Shown here: positions 1-10,464 of the stretch, in pieces | Position numbering within the stretch: position 1 is the stretch's first letter | Layout: every line of letters starts with the position of its first letter | Assembly (NCBI RefSeq): GCF_025370935.1 | Contig: NC_133474.1 | Location: 985,005 to 1,049,004, forward strand | DNA length: 64,000 nt | Direction: 5' to 3' | From: Choristoneura fumiferana | Lineage: Eukaryota > Arthropoda > Insecta > Lepidoptera > Tortricidae | Notes under the pieces: generated by a model | Seen by the model: only the letters and a program-made list of their open reading frames with translations | Told to the model about the DNA's origin: nothing | Database searches by the model: none | Position numbers and translations under genes: made by a program

Positions 1-48
1 GATCCTATAAAGGTTCCGTTTTTCCTAAAACCGGAACCCTAAAAACAT
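1..48. repeat. Fragment of the GGTTCCGT interspersed repeat
   Basis: Contains AAGGTTCCGTTTTT followed by CCGGAACCCTAAAAA. These terminal-type sequences recur at 25.0-25.56, 42.5-42.94 and 58.33-58.99 kb. The copy is cut by the window edge. Confidence 0.55.
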
Positions 49-77
49 AAAAAAATTGTCACACAGACCTAACAACC

Positions 78-150
78 TGTACAGTCAACCAATTTGATTC
101 CTAGGCCAATTTGATAAGCATTGTTAGAGTGAATTGAAATTATTTACTAC
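78..150. repeat. Left part of a small MITE, interrupted by a SINE
   Basis: ACAGTCAACCAATTTGATTC and the bases after it match 545-622 closely. The matching right end is missing here because the repeat at 151 begins inside it. Confidence 0.5.
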
Positions 151-432
151 TAGCTTATGCCCGCGGCTTCGCGCGCGCTGTGTTCAAGGGAACTGCATTT
201 TTTCGGGATAAAGGTAGCCTATGTTACTCTCCAGCCTATAAACTATCTTTATGCCAAACATACAGACACGCACACTTTCGCATTTATAACATACTAGCTT
301 TTGCCCGCGGCTTCGCCCGCTTTGAATTCGGTTATCGCGCGCTGTTCCCTTGGGAACTGTGCATTTTTCCGGAATAAAAAGTAGCCTATGTCACTCTCGG
401 GCCCATAAACTATCTCTATGCCAAAATTCACA
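151..432 (+). repeat. Two tandem partial copies of the TGCCCGCGGCTTCGC repeat
   Basis: The first unit runs from about 151 to 293 and ends in TTTCGCATTTATAACATACTA, shortened by a base or two in places. The second starts at about 294 with CTAGCTTTTGCCCGCGGC. The same family occurs at 19.7, 24.3, 49.5, 51.9, 52.9, 53.0 and 63.15 kb. The 3' part (GGATAAAAAGTAGCCTATGTC, then TTTCGCATTTATAATATTAG) is the most conserved. I regard it as a SINE or RTE-type retroposon tail; the class is inferred. Confidence 0.65.
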
Positions 433-544
433 GATTTGTCTATGATCTTGGAGTTATTTTGCGAAGAAGAAATCTACACACTAACTAAGACCCTGGGTTG
501 GGTTCCTCAGCGCTGGTCTCTTTTTGTGGTTTCCATGCATCTTG

Positions 545-657
545 TACAGTAATCAATTTGATCCCTAGGCCAATTTGATAAACATTGTTGGAGTGAATTG
601 AAATTATTTACAATAATAAGGTTCCATGGTGGCCCTGGAATCAAATTGGTTGACTGT
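545..657. mobile_element. Short MITE with terminal inverted repeats
   Basis: The left end (ACAGTAATCAATTTGATCC) is an imperfect inverted repeat of the right end (GGAATCAAATTGGTTGACTGT). The total is about 113 bp, with no coding capacity. It lies downstream of the last visible NOP58 exon, so probably inside the gene. Confidence 0.5.
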
Positions 658-724
658 TGATGTCTATGATCCAGACAGACCATGCCCTTGCAAATTAATA
701 TTCCTGGTAGATGCAGATCCTTAC

Positions 725-848
725 CTCGCTGGCTCCGTCTTCCAGTTTGATCTTCTTGCTTGGCGCGGCCTCATCTGGTGAGTGTTCTCTCTTCATTGGC
801 TTCTTGTCCAGGGTACTGTCTGCTGCCACTGGGTATTGGAATACCTCG
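725..848 (-). CDS. NOP58: NOP58 exon 4 (charged C-terminal region)
   Basis: Follows the acceptor TTTTTGCCTACAG. It completes the split serine codon left by exon 3 and gives SEVFQYPVAADSTLDKKP, then KREHSPDEAAPSKKIKLEDG. It ends in phase 0 at GAG before GTAAGG. The acidic/basic mix and the KK-IK-rich motif are typical of the NOP58 tail. No further exon was found in bases 1-720. Confidence 0.88.
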
Positions 849-3320
849 CTGTAGGCAAAAATGGTTTGATTAAATCGGGACCATTCATTAGTTATGAAAG
901 GGAGATAGTATAGACCCAGGCCCTATACCACGAAGTGAAAAACTCGAACTTCGTATGTTGCAGTCCCGCTGACGCTTATGTCATTTAGTGAAAGGGATGG
1001 TGCGATACAAACTTCCATTTGAGAGTTTCGTAGTAGGCCGTCTGTCTGTCTCCCCTATGTATACAAGATTTCTCACCTTCCTAGATATATTACCAAGTTT
1101 TCCTAAAACATCTAATTGTTGCAATGTAAGAACCACCATAAAAAGATGAAAAACCTCCACATTGTTATATTTATATTTCAAAGTTCAGTATCTTAAAAAT
1201 GGAAACTTAGCTTCTTGATTATACTAACTTATGATCAAAAAAATTGTAACTGTTCCATAGGCACAATTTGAAAATGGTTATTTTAAAAGAATTAGTTACA
1301 CTAAATTTCTAATTCATTTTTTTTTATTTGTGCATCACATAAGTCTATGTTCAACTGGACAACACAACTGTACAGCAAAGGACCTTTACAAAGGAAAAAT
1401 CACTATAAATTTCATTTTTAATTAATTGTCACTATGACGTTTAGTGTGAAATATTTTCATGGTCAAACTCCTTGACCGTACCTACTAAATAAACAAACAA
1501 AAAGATAAATGTAGAGATGTATATCAAATCAACCAGATAATAGACATTTTAGTAAGATGAAAGCACTGTGCATGAATGTGATATTTAAATTGAGAAAATC
1601 AAACTCAGATTGTTTGTAATTAAAATGAAAGATGATTGTTAAAATTTAAAATTTGTGACAAGCATTTTGGGTACTTACGATTTACTGTGATATTTCTCGA
1701 ACTTGGCCTTCGCTTTGCCAGTTCCACTGATCCTTCTCAAGTTGCCTTCCTCAAGCAGTCTCAACTTGTTCTCCAGTTTGACCTTATGTTCAGCCCCGAG
1801 CTCAAATGTTACATCTTCTCCGAAAGCATCCACCCTAGTAGCTAGAGCTGCCTTCGCCGCAAGCATACGAGACATCTTACCCTTATTCTTTGTACTACAC
1901 TGACCAACTAACTGAGCATGATAAATTAAACCATATTTTGGTGTGTCTTTCTTTGTCTTCAATGCTCTAAAGAGGGCCTTCTCTGCACCAAAGATCTGTA
2001 TGGTTGATGCTGGGTGTTTGGCTAGATTCATTAAGGAGCCAGCATGGGCTATCAGTCTAGCACCAATGTGTTCACCAATTAACACCGTTAGGTTTGGTGC
2101 CATGGCCATCATACGGGCTTTTAGATAATCTGTCAGATGCGTCCTATAGTCTGTGATAGATATGATTTCGTCACACAGATTCTGAATGTTTTGGATATCG
2201 TCATCAGATATCTCAGTACCCATGGAGATTTCGGCAGCTTCCTTCACCTTCTCTTCCAAATCCTCTGGTAGAATGTCTGACAGGTCTGTTTTCGAGGCAT
2301 TGTCACGGGTACCAACAAGCTTAACAATTTTAACGAATAAAGTGTTGTCTGTGATAATTTTTCCAAGTTCCGGGAAGTGCCAGCCGTACCATTCACGACA
2401 CCTCATAACGTAATTGTTCAGTTCCTTGTCTAAATCATCTAAGAGGCACTGTGCTTGTACAATCATGGTGTCAATTTTGTCTGGCGAGAACTTGAGCTTG
2501 TATCTGGACAGAGAATGGGCAAGACCCAAAGCCATGGCAGTCATTTCCTTCTTCGGTAGTCCAGCTAGAAGGCTGTCCATTTGCGAGCGAATGCATCTCA
2601 ATAACTCTTGGACATTTGAGTTTGCTACGCACTGTAGGTCAAATTTTTCTTTTATGGCACTGCCAAGCTTGGCGTCTCCAACCAGTAATTGATCTTGGAC
2701 TTCCTTGCACACATATTTCTTAAGAGCTTTCTTCAATGGCTTTGATATTTTGCCTTCTATAGCTGCTGTAGTGGCAGCTAATGCTTCCGTAGTATCCTCG
2801 AACTTGATAAAGTTCTTTAGTTTTACACTGAAAATGTAGATGAAATTAATAATAATCCTTCCATTACGAGTTTGTTTCAACATAAATTTAAATAAAATGA
2901 AAATTATCTTACACTGCTGAAGCGCCTTCTGGGGAGTTGAATTCTTGATGCAAATCTTTGATTTCTGACAACTTGGACTCATCCAATAACTAAAAATAAA
3001 ACGGAATGTTTAAAATATTACTTAAAACACAAATCGCGAGCGCAAAATACGATATAATTTGTAGATAACCTTGCGCTATTATACAATGAACAACGATAAA
3101 CAATGATCTATTTACGGCCAACTTTTTACTAAAATTACAAAAAATAATGATCTGTCTGATACTCTGATCTCAAACTTAATAATCAACACAAATACTTGTG
3201 ACAAAACAAACAATTTATTTTAAAAAATCGAGCATTATGAGGTTAGGTTAGAACCAACACGTGTTGATATCTTACCTTGAAAATTGCGTAGCCCGCCGGC
3301 GTTTCGAACAGAACCAACAT
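725..3320 (-). CDS. NOP58: NOP58, box C/D snoRNP core protein (four exons, C-terminus off the window)
   Basis: Core scaffold of box C/D snoRNPs in the nucleolus. With NOP56, fibrillarin and the 15.5K protein it positions snoRNA-guided 2'-O-methylation of rRNA. Exons on the minus strand are 3320-3276, 2989-2913, 2827-1679 and 848-725. All introns are GT-AG and the phases fit (45+77+1149+124 = 1395 bp, 465 codons). The product starts MLVLFETPAGYAIFK and has an N-terminal NOP5NT-like region, then a coiled-coil/NOSIC region containing GLAHSLSRYKLKFSPDK and DKELNNYVMRCREWYGWHFP. The Nop domain contains GARLIAHAGSLMNLAKHPAS and GAEKALFRALK, and binds the K-turn/15.5K-RNA complex in the family. Vertebrate and yeast proteins are about 510-530 residues, so the missing part is the usual lysine-rich tail. 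NOP56 is the nearest alternative, but the start and the HKS-EV junction fit NOP58. Reading exon 3 alone gives a false N-terminus and a false stop formed by the GTAAGT donor at 1678. Confidence 0.95.
925..1037. repeat. MITE-like repeat in NOP58 intron 3
   Basis: CGAACTTCGTATGTTGCAGT, then CCGCTGACGCTTATGTCATT, and a GAGTTTCGTAGTAGG right end. The same order of motifs occurs at 3486-3606 and, partly, at 56715-56790. Confidence 0.5.
2913..3320 (-). CDS. NOP58: NOP58 exons 1 and 2
   Basis: Exon 1 (3320-3276) is just 15 codons from the ATG and ends at AAG before GTAAGATAT. Exon 2 (2989-2913) follows TTTTTAG, encodes LLDESKLSEIKDLHQEF and onward, and ends GCAGT before GTAAGA. The split valine codon joins to exon 3 at 2827 after TTTTCAG and yields VVKLKNF, matching the conserved family sequence. 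Both exons are too short to stand out as open frames. Confidence 0.92.
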
Positions 3321-3485
3321 GTTTAAAACACCAAGTAATTTCCACTAAAATAGTTTTTCACTTATTTATGAGCACATTTGCTATTTATGCACGCAAGCGG
3401 CAAGAGCATCACCGCCGCAAACGCGAGGTTTTGATTTTTGTTTGACTTGACAGACGGAACGGACGAGACGAGACGACAGGGCAGG
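3321..3485 (-). promoter_or_regulatory. NOP58 5' UTR and probable promoter region
   Basis: Bases immediately upstream of the NOP58 ATG. No convincing TATA box or initiator can be fixed by eye. A TIR-bounded repeat begins about 170 bp from the ATG, so the core promoter probably lies between them. Confidence 0.3.
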
Positions 3486-3606
3486 CAACTACGAAACTCG
3501 AAACTCGAAGTTCGTGTCGTGCGGTCCTTCTGACACTTATACTATTTAATACGAGAGCGAAAGGGACGGTACGATACAAACGAACTCAGAGTTTCGTAGT
3601 AGCCCT
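3486..3606. mobile_element. MITE upstream of NOP58 with CTACGAAACTC ends
   Basis: Begins AACTACGAAACTCGAAACTC and ends GAGTTTCGTAGTAG, so the ends are inverted repeats of at least 11 bp. The interior (GTCGTGCGGTCC and CTGACACTTATACT) is shared with the copies at about 0.93 and 56.7 kb. Confidence 0.55.
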
Positions 3607-3788
3607 GCAGGACAAGACAGAAGCGGTGCTGTGTTGCCACGCGTAATAAACTGAGAACCATTACAATAATGGTAGCTTTAGTAGTTTTTCAAAAAAGAAG
3701 AATAATAAATATTTCAGCACTTACATAATAAATAAACTTTTTTTTTTTTTATAAATAATATACACCCAAAAAATACACCCAGCATCTA

Positions 3789-5463
3789 TCCTTACCTATG
3801 GCAGTGCTACAGCTCACCTTCAAACCTGATCTATAATGACAACCAAATTCTTTCTTCAGTTGGCTGCCAACAAGGCGACCCTCTCGGACCAGCCATCTTC
3901 AGTCTTGCCATTCATCCCATTATTTCTGATTTAAAATCAAAATTTAACGTTTGGTACCTCGACGATGGCACCCTGGGTGGTGAAGCAAGCACAGTTCTTA
4001 ACGATCTACGTTCAATCATTTCTAAATTTAACACTATTGGACTCGAGGTGAACAGTGAGAAATGCGAAATTTTTATTAATCCTGATACTTTTAACAAAGA
4101 AGAAATTCTGAGAAAATTTCAGGATATCTGTCCTGGTATCAGGCCTCTGTCGAAATGCTCGCTTAATCTCCTAGGTGCACCAGTTTTCGACGAATCATTT
4201 CCAAATTTCATTAGAAAAAAAATCGATCTTTTTTCTGAACTTTCGGATCGTATGTTGGAAATCAATTCTCATATGGCCTTTTCCATTCTCCGCTTTTGCC
4301 TTTTTGTCCCTAAATTTACATATTCTTTGCGTTGCAGCCCTCTTTGGAAATTCGGTGACCTATGTGAATTTGTAGACAAAATCATTCATATCCAGATAGA
4401 AAAAATTATCAACATAAAAATGAGTTCCAGGCTTTTCCTTCAGGCCACCCTTCCCGTTAGATACGGTGGCCTCGGAGTACGACAAATTAGTAGTATTGCT
4501 CTACCCGCTTTTCTTTCATCTGTACACAGTGTGCTACCTCTGATCGGCAAAATTCTTTACCCGTCACTTTGTGATTATGATTATGAGGTAGCATGCTTGT
4601 CAGATGCGGAAAATGCTTGGAAAATGGCTTGTCCGGGAAAAGAACCCCCTCAAAATAAAAACATTCAGAAGCAATGGGACGACCCAGTTTGTCGCCAGGT
4701 TCACGCTTATCTCCTGGATACCTGCTCGTCTAACTCGGAGAAGGCTCGCTTACTCGCCTCGTCTGAGAAGGAGTCTGGTTTTTGGCTCCAAGCGTTTCCT
4801 TCTACAAATTTCTCCACCCTCCTCGACAGTAATTCTTTCAGGTTGGCTGTCGGCCTCCGTTTAGGAGCAGATATTTTAGTACCCCATCTTTGTCTCTGTG
4901 GAGCATCTGTTGATCGCTTGGGCCATCATGGACTCTCGTGCAGAAGGAGTGCCGGCCGTTTATCTCGCCACGCCTGCCTTAATGATATAATCCGCCGGGC
5001 TCTTTCCAGCATAAACGTACCTTCTGTTTTGGAACCTCCCGGGCTTGCACGCGATGATGGAAAGAGACCCGACGGATTAACCCTTATTCCCTGGCAAATG
5101 GGTCGGCCACTTATCTGGGATGCCACTTGTGTGGATACCCTCGCGCCGTCCCATTTAGCCTCTTCATCTACCAAGGCGGGCGGAGCAGCAGCGCAGGCTG
5201 AGACAGCAAAACGCCGCAAATATACAGGTCTCTCTAAAGACTACATATTTACAGCTTTTGCTGTTGAAACTTTGGGTCCATGGAGTTCGGACGCTCACAA
5301 ACTTTTTGGACAAATAAAAAAAAAATTATTCGAAATTACCAATGACCATAGGGCTGGTGCATTTCTCGCCCAACGTATTGGAATCACGATCCAGCGCGGA
5401 AATGCAGCCAGCCTTATGGGCACTCTTCCTCAGGGACAAGACTTGGGCGAACTGTATATATAG
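3789..5463 (+). mobile_element. 5'-truncated non-LTR retroelement: RT + CCHC + PD-(D/E)XK-like nuclease
   Basis: One uninterrupted frame of about 558 codons. It is open from 3736, but element-like protein starts near 3789. The RT palm is visible: GCQQGDPLGP at 3862-3891 and WYLDDGTLGG with YLDD at 3955-3966. The thumb and linker follow. At about 4889-4941 there is a CLCG..HHGLSC (CCHC) knuckle, then KRPDG at about 5062-5076 and WDAT at about 5116-5127, giving PD-X15-D followed by AETAKRRKY. Knuckle plus PD-X-D downstream of RT is the layout of restriction-like-endonuclease (R2/R4/CRE-type) retrotransposons. The clade is not assigned, and the PD-D spacing is slightly longer than the PD-X12-14-D usually quoted. 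The 5' end is lost inside RT, as in incomplete reverse transcription. The stop is TAG at 5461. The C-terminal reading frame has no breaks, so the insertion is probably young. Confidence 0.8.
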
Positions 5464-5535
5464 TTAATTTATTTTTAGGATAGTTTAGTGTAACCTCAAT
5501 TGTTCCTTTTTGATTAATTAAAGTATAAAAAAACT
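5464..5535 (+). repeat. 3' UTR and end of the RT/nuclease element
   Basis: TTATTTTTAGGATAGTTTAG after the stop parallels TAGATTTTTAGGATTACAG after the second copy's 3' end at 18.68 kb. An A-rich stretch (AAAGTATAAAAAAAC) marks the likely 3' end. Confidence 0.5.
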
Positions 5536-5970
5536 TAACTTCATCAATGAACTAAAATAATTTTCCCGCTAACATCGCATATGGTAGCTGATATGGACCT
5601 CCGCAAAGTAACGCCTGATTCAATAAATTATTTAACTTCATCAATTTGTTAAAATAAGTACTAATCAAAATTAACTTCTGACATTTGTATGTTATTAAAG
5701 TAACATGTGCCCTTGTAAATTAATAAAAAATAGAGAAAAAGAAATAAAGTACTTACTTAGATACCTCATTGTTTTTTAAATCTAAACTTGTGATAATTGA
5801 TTATTGTCATGTATTTTTTTGTAATTTCATACCTATTACAACTAAATTTTACTACACAATTATCATTAATTATAATCGAGACAGGCATGTATATTTAACT
5901 ACACAGGAACGAAAATGATTAAGTATCGACTTAATGACAATGAAGCTTGAAGTTAATTCTGGGTTCAACA
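5536..5970. other. AT-rich intergenic DNA, nothing recognised
   Basis: No exon, repeat family or inverted repeat is recognised here. Confidence 0.5.
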
Positions 5971-6240
5971 ATAAAACCGGCCAAGTGCGAGTCGGACCCG
6001 CGCACTGAGGGTTCCGTTCAGCTCTAAAAATTCGAACACAAAAGGTCTAGTTCAGGTAGGTAGGTACCTACCGGTTCAATTTCATAAAGTAACAGCTGTG
6101 GTCTCTCAATTAGAGTAAGTACATCATAATGTGTGCGTGTGCAGTTCTCAATCCGCACTGGGGCCGCGTGGGAAATACAGTCCAAGCTCACCGACAAACA
6201 CACACACACACACACTACCATTGATATTTACCTACTATTA
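5971..6240. repeat. GGTTCCGT fragment, SINE fragment and (CA)n tract
   Basis: AAACCGGCCAAGTGCGAGTC with GAGGGTTCCGT (5978-6020) is the head of the GGTTCCGT repeat. TTCTCAATCCGCACTGGGGC (about 6144-6165) matches the body of the SINE at 63.8 kb. A (CA)n run lies at about 6196-6215. Confidence 0.55.
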
Positions 6241-6894
6241 TTTAGAGAAGAATAACCAAGAACGCCTGCACTTATTCTTACAGCAATTCACCGCCTGTAA
6301 AATACATAATAAATTCCAATACAGGTTCTAAGCATTCAATACACAAAATTTAATAATCACATTTCTATCGTCCGATCGGTGCAGACGCGCCTCGCTCGAT
6401 GGAATCCATTCACCAGTTCATTCGCTCAATCATTCACTCCGATCGAGAGTGGATGCATGCTTTTTATGCAAAATTATTGAATTTTGCGAATTCAAATAAC
6501 GTCGCTAGCAAGCGGAGATAAAATCCATTTGCGATAACGTTCACCCAATAACGGCAATAAGTAGTGAAATATAAGAGTACATATTTTATTTACGAGTAAG
6601 AGTAGGTTAAGTGTACAGAGTTCGTATGAAAAGGTAACTGGATAATAATATGAACGGCGTTTTACCCGAGTGCGTCTAAGACCAAAAGGAGGGTGAGGGT
6701 GATGACCTATATGTATGTCCGTTCCTAAGTCCAATCGTAACTACTCAACGGGACAATTTAACCTTAAGTTCTTTCTACTTAGAAGTAGGTACTTACTTAA
6801 AAACGTTCTAGATAAGTAAGTAGTATTTTTTCTTTTTAGTTTTTTTATCGGTCGGGTTTTGAATTTTTAAATTATTTTTTAAATTTCATACTTT

Positions 6895-7010
6895 TTTAAC
6901 GTTTAAGTGAAAATGGTAGAATATTATTTGAGTCCCGGGGAAGGACATAGGATAGTTTTTATCCCGGAAAATTGCATAGTTCCCGCGGGATAGTGATAAA
7001 TGAATTAGAA
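6895..7010 (-). repeat. Retroposon fragment (TATCCCGCGGGAACTATGC type)
   Basis: On the minus strand it reads ATCCCGCGGGAACTATGCAA, then TTTTCCGGGATAAAAACTAT. Similar pieces lie at 24.3, 38.08, 46.27 and 49.55 kb. Confidence 0.5.
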
Positions 7011-7117
7011 AGGTAGTGCCACCAGAGTTGAGGTCACGCACAAAAAAACATTGTCATGTAATGACAGCGGTATTTTAACATCCACTCATTAATTTCATTC
7101 ATTCTCCTTTTATTAAC

Positions 7118-7355
7118 CCCCGACGCAAAAAGAGGGGTGTTATAAGTTTGACCGCTGTGTGTCTGTCTGTCTGTCTTTGGCACCGTAGCTCTTAAACGGG
7201 TGGACCAATTTGAATTCAGTTTTTTTTTATTTGAAAGCCGGTTTTCTAGCGATTGTTCTTAGACATGTTTCATCAAAATCGGTTTAGCCGTTTTTGAGAT
7301 ATTGAATTTTGATGTGACAAAGACGGGGGTTTTCCAACTTATTGTTGGTTAGGTT
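7118..7355 (+). repeat. CCCCCGACGCAAAAAGAGGGG interspersed repeat
   Basis: Starts CCCCCGACGCAAAAAGAGGG and GTGTTATAAGTTTGACCGC. It continues through TCAAAATCGGTTTAGCCG and ends GGGGGTTTTCCAACTT...TTGGTTAGGTTA. Other copies: 47.63 and 57.65 kb (plus); 11.28, 23.93, 32.24 and 57.07 kb (minus). Confidence 0.65.
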
Positions 7356-7467
7356 AAGTATATGCAAACAGTTGTGTGTGTACGAGTAATCATTCACTTT
7401 AACTCTCGTGGCTACACCTATATACGCAGCTACGCGGACGCAGTCGCGGGAAACAGCTAAGTAGTTT

Positions 7468-7974
7468 TTTTTCATCACACTTGCTCGTAAACAGTGTCGT
7501 AACATGCAGGCTACCTTGGTTGCAACCCCCCAAATAAAACCCTCGACCTTAATGTGCTTGTCATGAAGCCCAAGGTCGGTAAATGAGTCATTGCGCGTAC
7601 TAATTTGTTGTCGTGAAGCCCAAGGTCGGTAAATGAGATTGTTACTGCATGGTGGTACTGATGATTGATTGGCACTGCAATTTAAGCGAAACTTCTTTCC
7701 TCGCACGACGAAGATCTGGAATCAGCTTACAGCGGCAACATTCCCGGAGCGTTACAACTTAGGGATCTTTAAAAAACGAGCCTACCAATTCCTTAAAGGG
7801 TCGGCAACGCACCTGTGATTCCCCTCGTGTTGCGGGTGTCCATGGGCGATGGTGATCGCTCTCCATCAGGTGACCCGTCTGCTCGTTTGCCCCCTCGTTT
7901 TATAAAAAAAAATATTAGTTTTTCTTTTACAAATATACAATTTTACTCGCAAATGTGATGAAAAACATTCTATG
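7468..7974. mobile_element. TTTTTCATCACA MITE, disrupted by a LINE 3' end
   Basis: Begins TTTTTTCATCACACTTGCTC and ends ACTCGCAAATGTGATGAAAA. These are inverted repeats (TTTTTCATCACA then TTGCTCG/TTGCGAG). The interior matches the copies at 8749 and 9161 until about 7680, where a LINE 3' fragment intervenes. Confidence 0.65.
7700..7912 (+). mobile_element. 3' end of a LINE inserted in the MITE
   Basis: The frame reads FPERYNLGIFKKRAYQFLKG in the reverse-transcriptase tail style. It is followed by a 3' UTR with GTGTCCATGGGCGATGGTG and CATCAGGTGACCCGTCTGC and an A-rich end. The same 3' UTR type recurs, decayed, at 20.1 kb. Confidence 0.65.
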
Positions 7975-7977
7975 TTG

Positions 7978-8105
7978 CACGGGCGGTACTAGAATTACGA
8001 ACATCGACTCATTAAAGCCCTCAGTCTTCGACTTCGGGCTTCTAATAGACTCTCGTTCGTAATTCCTTATTTACCGCCCTTAAGACACAATGTACTATTA
8101 TACAT
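7978..8105. repeat. Repeat X, copy 1
   Basis: GCACGGGCGGTACTAGAATT through GACACAATGTACTATTA is nearly identical to 9507-9640. In both places it directly follows a TTTTTCATCACA MITE. The core AGTCTTCGACTTCGGGCTTC is an imperfect palindrome. Confidence 0.6.
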
Positions 8106-8689
8106 AGTAGAATCATTTCATCTAATTCCAAGGCTTAACCAAAGACGTCCGCTGAATATTGCAGAAAACGATATTTTCTTCGTAATAATGGACGAAGTTA
8201 ATCCAAGCCAGGAAATTAGGTGCGATTGATTCAGGAAATAGAGTTCAAAGGCTTTACAAAATGCTTAAACGTCTCGGTGAAAAACAATAGATGGTTTTAA
8301 AACAAAAATAAACGTTACGCTATCGAACTGAAAGTCTTATTTGAATTTTAAAATATAATTAATTCATCACTTGGAGTGTCACTTTCCGACTCTGAGGAAC
8401 AATCTTGCAAATTAATAATAAGTTCGTTTATTTTACTCAGCGGCACAAAATTTGGCCCACCCTTCATACAAAATTTGACTTTGACTTTGACTTTACATTT
8501 GAGGGCCAGATTTTTTGCCTTTAGTATAGAATGAAAGTTATGGATAGTGGTTTTTATTAACGTTTTATATAAAACCACCGTACCAAATACAGTATAACTT
8601 TATTACGCTTTCATGTCACCAAATTTCATGTCATGACTAACCCATGTTACTTTTCTTAACTGTACAACCACCACACAGTTGCATAATGA

Positions 8690-9105
8690 CATTATGCTTA
8701 ACCGTTTGACAATAGGGTCGTTCAGACTAGACAAAAAAAACTTTTTCATCACACTTGCTCGTAAACAGTGTCATAACATGCAGGCTCTATTACAACCCCC
8801 AAATAAAAGACCTTAATGTGGCTTATCATGAAACCCGTGGTCGGTAAATGAGTCATTGCCCGTACTAATTATCATGCCATGAAGCCCGCGGTCGGTCGCA
8901 TGAGTTTGTTACTGCATGGTGTGCTGCTGCTCCGTGCGCGCGCTGCACACGCACGCCATGCACATGCTGCGGTTTGCCAAGAGCGCAATCAGCGGTATCG
9001 GCAATTTTTGATAAAATCTTAGTTTTTCTTTTACAAATGTACAATTTTACTCGCAAATGTGATGAAAAACATCCTCGGCATCGACGGAAACAACGGAAAC
9101 AAATG
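8690..9105. repeat. Tandem duplication unit 1 containing a MITE
   Basis: Starts ATGACATTATGCTTAACCG and contains the MITE from about 8749 to 9068, with TTTTTCATCACA at one end and TGTGATGAAAAA at the other. The next unit starts with the same bases at 9102. Confidence 0.65.
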
Positions 9106-9506
9106 ACATTATGCTTAACCGTTTGACACTGGGGTAGTTCAGACTAGACTAACAAAAACTTTTTCATCACACTTGCTCGTAAACAGTGTCGTAACATGCA
9201 GGCTACCTTGGTTACAACCCCCCAAATAAAACCCTCGACCTTAATGTGCTTGTCATGAAACCCGTGGTCGGTAAATGAGTCATTGCCGTACTAATTTTCA
9301 TGCCATGAAGCCCGCGGTCGGTCGCATGAGTTTGTTACTGCATGGCGTGCTGCTGCTCCGTGCGCGCGCTGCACACGCACGCCATGCACATGCTGCGGTT
9401 TGCCAAGAGCGCAATCAGCGGTATCGGCAATTTTTGATAAAATCTTAGTTTTTCTTTTACAAATGTACAATTTTACTCGCAAATGTGATGAAAAACATCC
9501 TATGTC
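9102..9506. repeat. Tandem duplication unit 2 containing a MITE
   Basis: Nearly identical to unit 1, with the MITE at about 9161-9492. The GC-rich middle (GCTGCTGCTCCGTGCGCGCG) is conserved in both. Because both flanking DNA and MITE repeat, this is a tandem duplication and not two insertions. Confidence 0.65.
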
Positions 9507-9640
9507 GCACGGGCGGTACTAGAATTATGAACATCGACTCATTAAAGCCCTCAGTCTTCGACTTCGTGCTTCTAATAGACTCTCGTTCGTAATTCCTTAT
9601 TTACCGCCCTTAAGACACAATGTACTATTACAAAAAAGAC
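9507..9640. repeat. Repeat X, copy 2
   Basis: Second copy of 7978-8105, ending GACACAATGTACTATTA. Confidence 0.6.
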
Positions 9641-10460
9641 TATTAAAAACTCTTATCAACGTGTTACGTATCTAACATGGCACATTTTATTTCCGCTCTC
9701 ATTCGATTCCATATATTGGCAAATTGCCCATCAGATACACGTTTTATTACAGAACTTGGATCTTTACAGCGTTGCAATGAGTTCTATGTGTCCGATAAGA
9801 TCTCAGCAGACGTGGCTGACCTGGTTTTGGTTCAACTGGCTGGAGAACTCGGGAATAAGGGAATAATATAGCGGTTGGCCCTTGGCCTACGTTTTGGATG
9901 AGTAATGATCACTGAACTTCTTATTACCTTAAAGAGTGTTGAGACACAAAAGAGATAGGCACAGAAATAAATCTTCATACAAAGTGCGCTCGAGAAACGA
10001 ATACATAGACATTGCTCACGGACACGATATCTTGGACCGGTTGGGACCAGTGCGAGCGCGAGTGCCATCCGTTCTGTGAACTTTTTTGTGCAATAATGGA
10101 GCAACAAAAAAAATTTTGTAACTGTTCTGTGGACGGCTGTTTAAATTCAACATTAAATGACATTAAAATGAAAATACTTTAGTTATTATTAATTTATATT
10201 TCCATTCTTCCCGTTTCATTCTCAACGAGTGCCACTACCACGATAGTTTTTTGTGCATAAGTCATAGTTGACAACCTTAGAGCGACCGCCGAGCGTAGTT
10301 ATGGAAAGTGAAGTACATACATTAGATTAACTTCTGTTCTTTGTTTTGTAATTGAGGCTAGTCGCGGCAGATGACAATGCACAGTATAAACCACTGAAGC
10401 TAGAGACTTAAACTTTGCAGACATATTCCTTGAGGAATAGGTTGTCTTCGTAATTTTTGA
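9641..10460. other. Unassigned intergenic DNA
   Basis: Short open frames at 9677-9871 and on the minus strand at 9832-10107 have no recognisable domain. No conserved splice signals were seen. Confidence 0.4.
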
Positions 10461-10464
10461 GAAT

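Noticed and set aside
849..1678. Intronic box C/D snoRNA in NOP58 introns
   Set aside because: I looked for RTGATGA plus CTGA pairs on the sense strand in the three introns and saw none convincing.
1703..2692. Several plus-strand open frames opposite NOP58 exon 3
   Set aside because: They are antisense shadows of a strongly conserved coding exon and have no motifs.
7284..7706. 140-codon minus-strand frame
   Set aside because: It spans a retroposon tail and part of a MITE; no domain.
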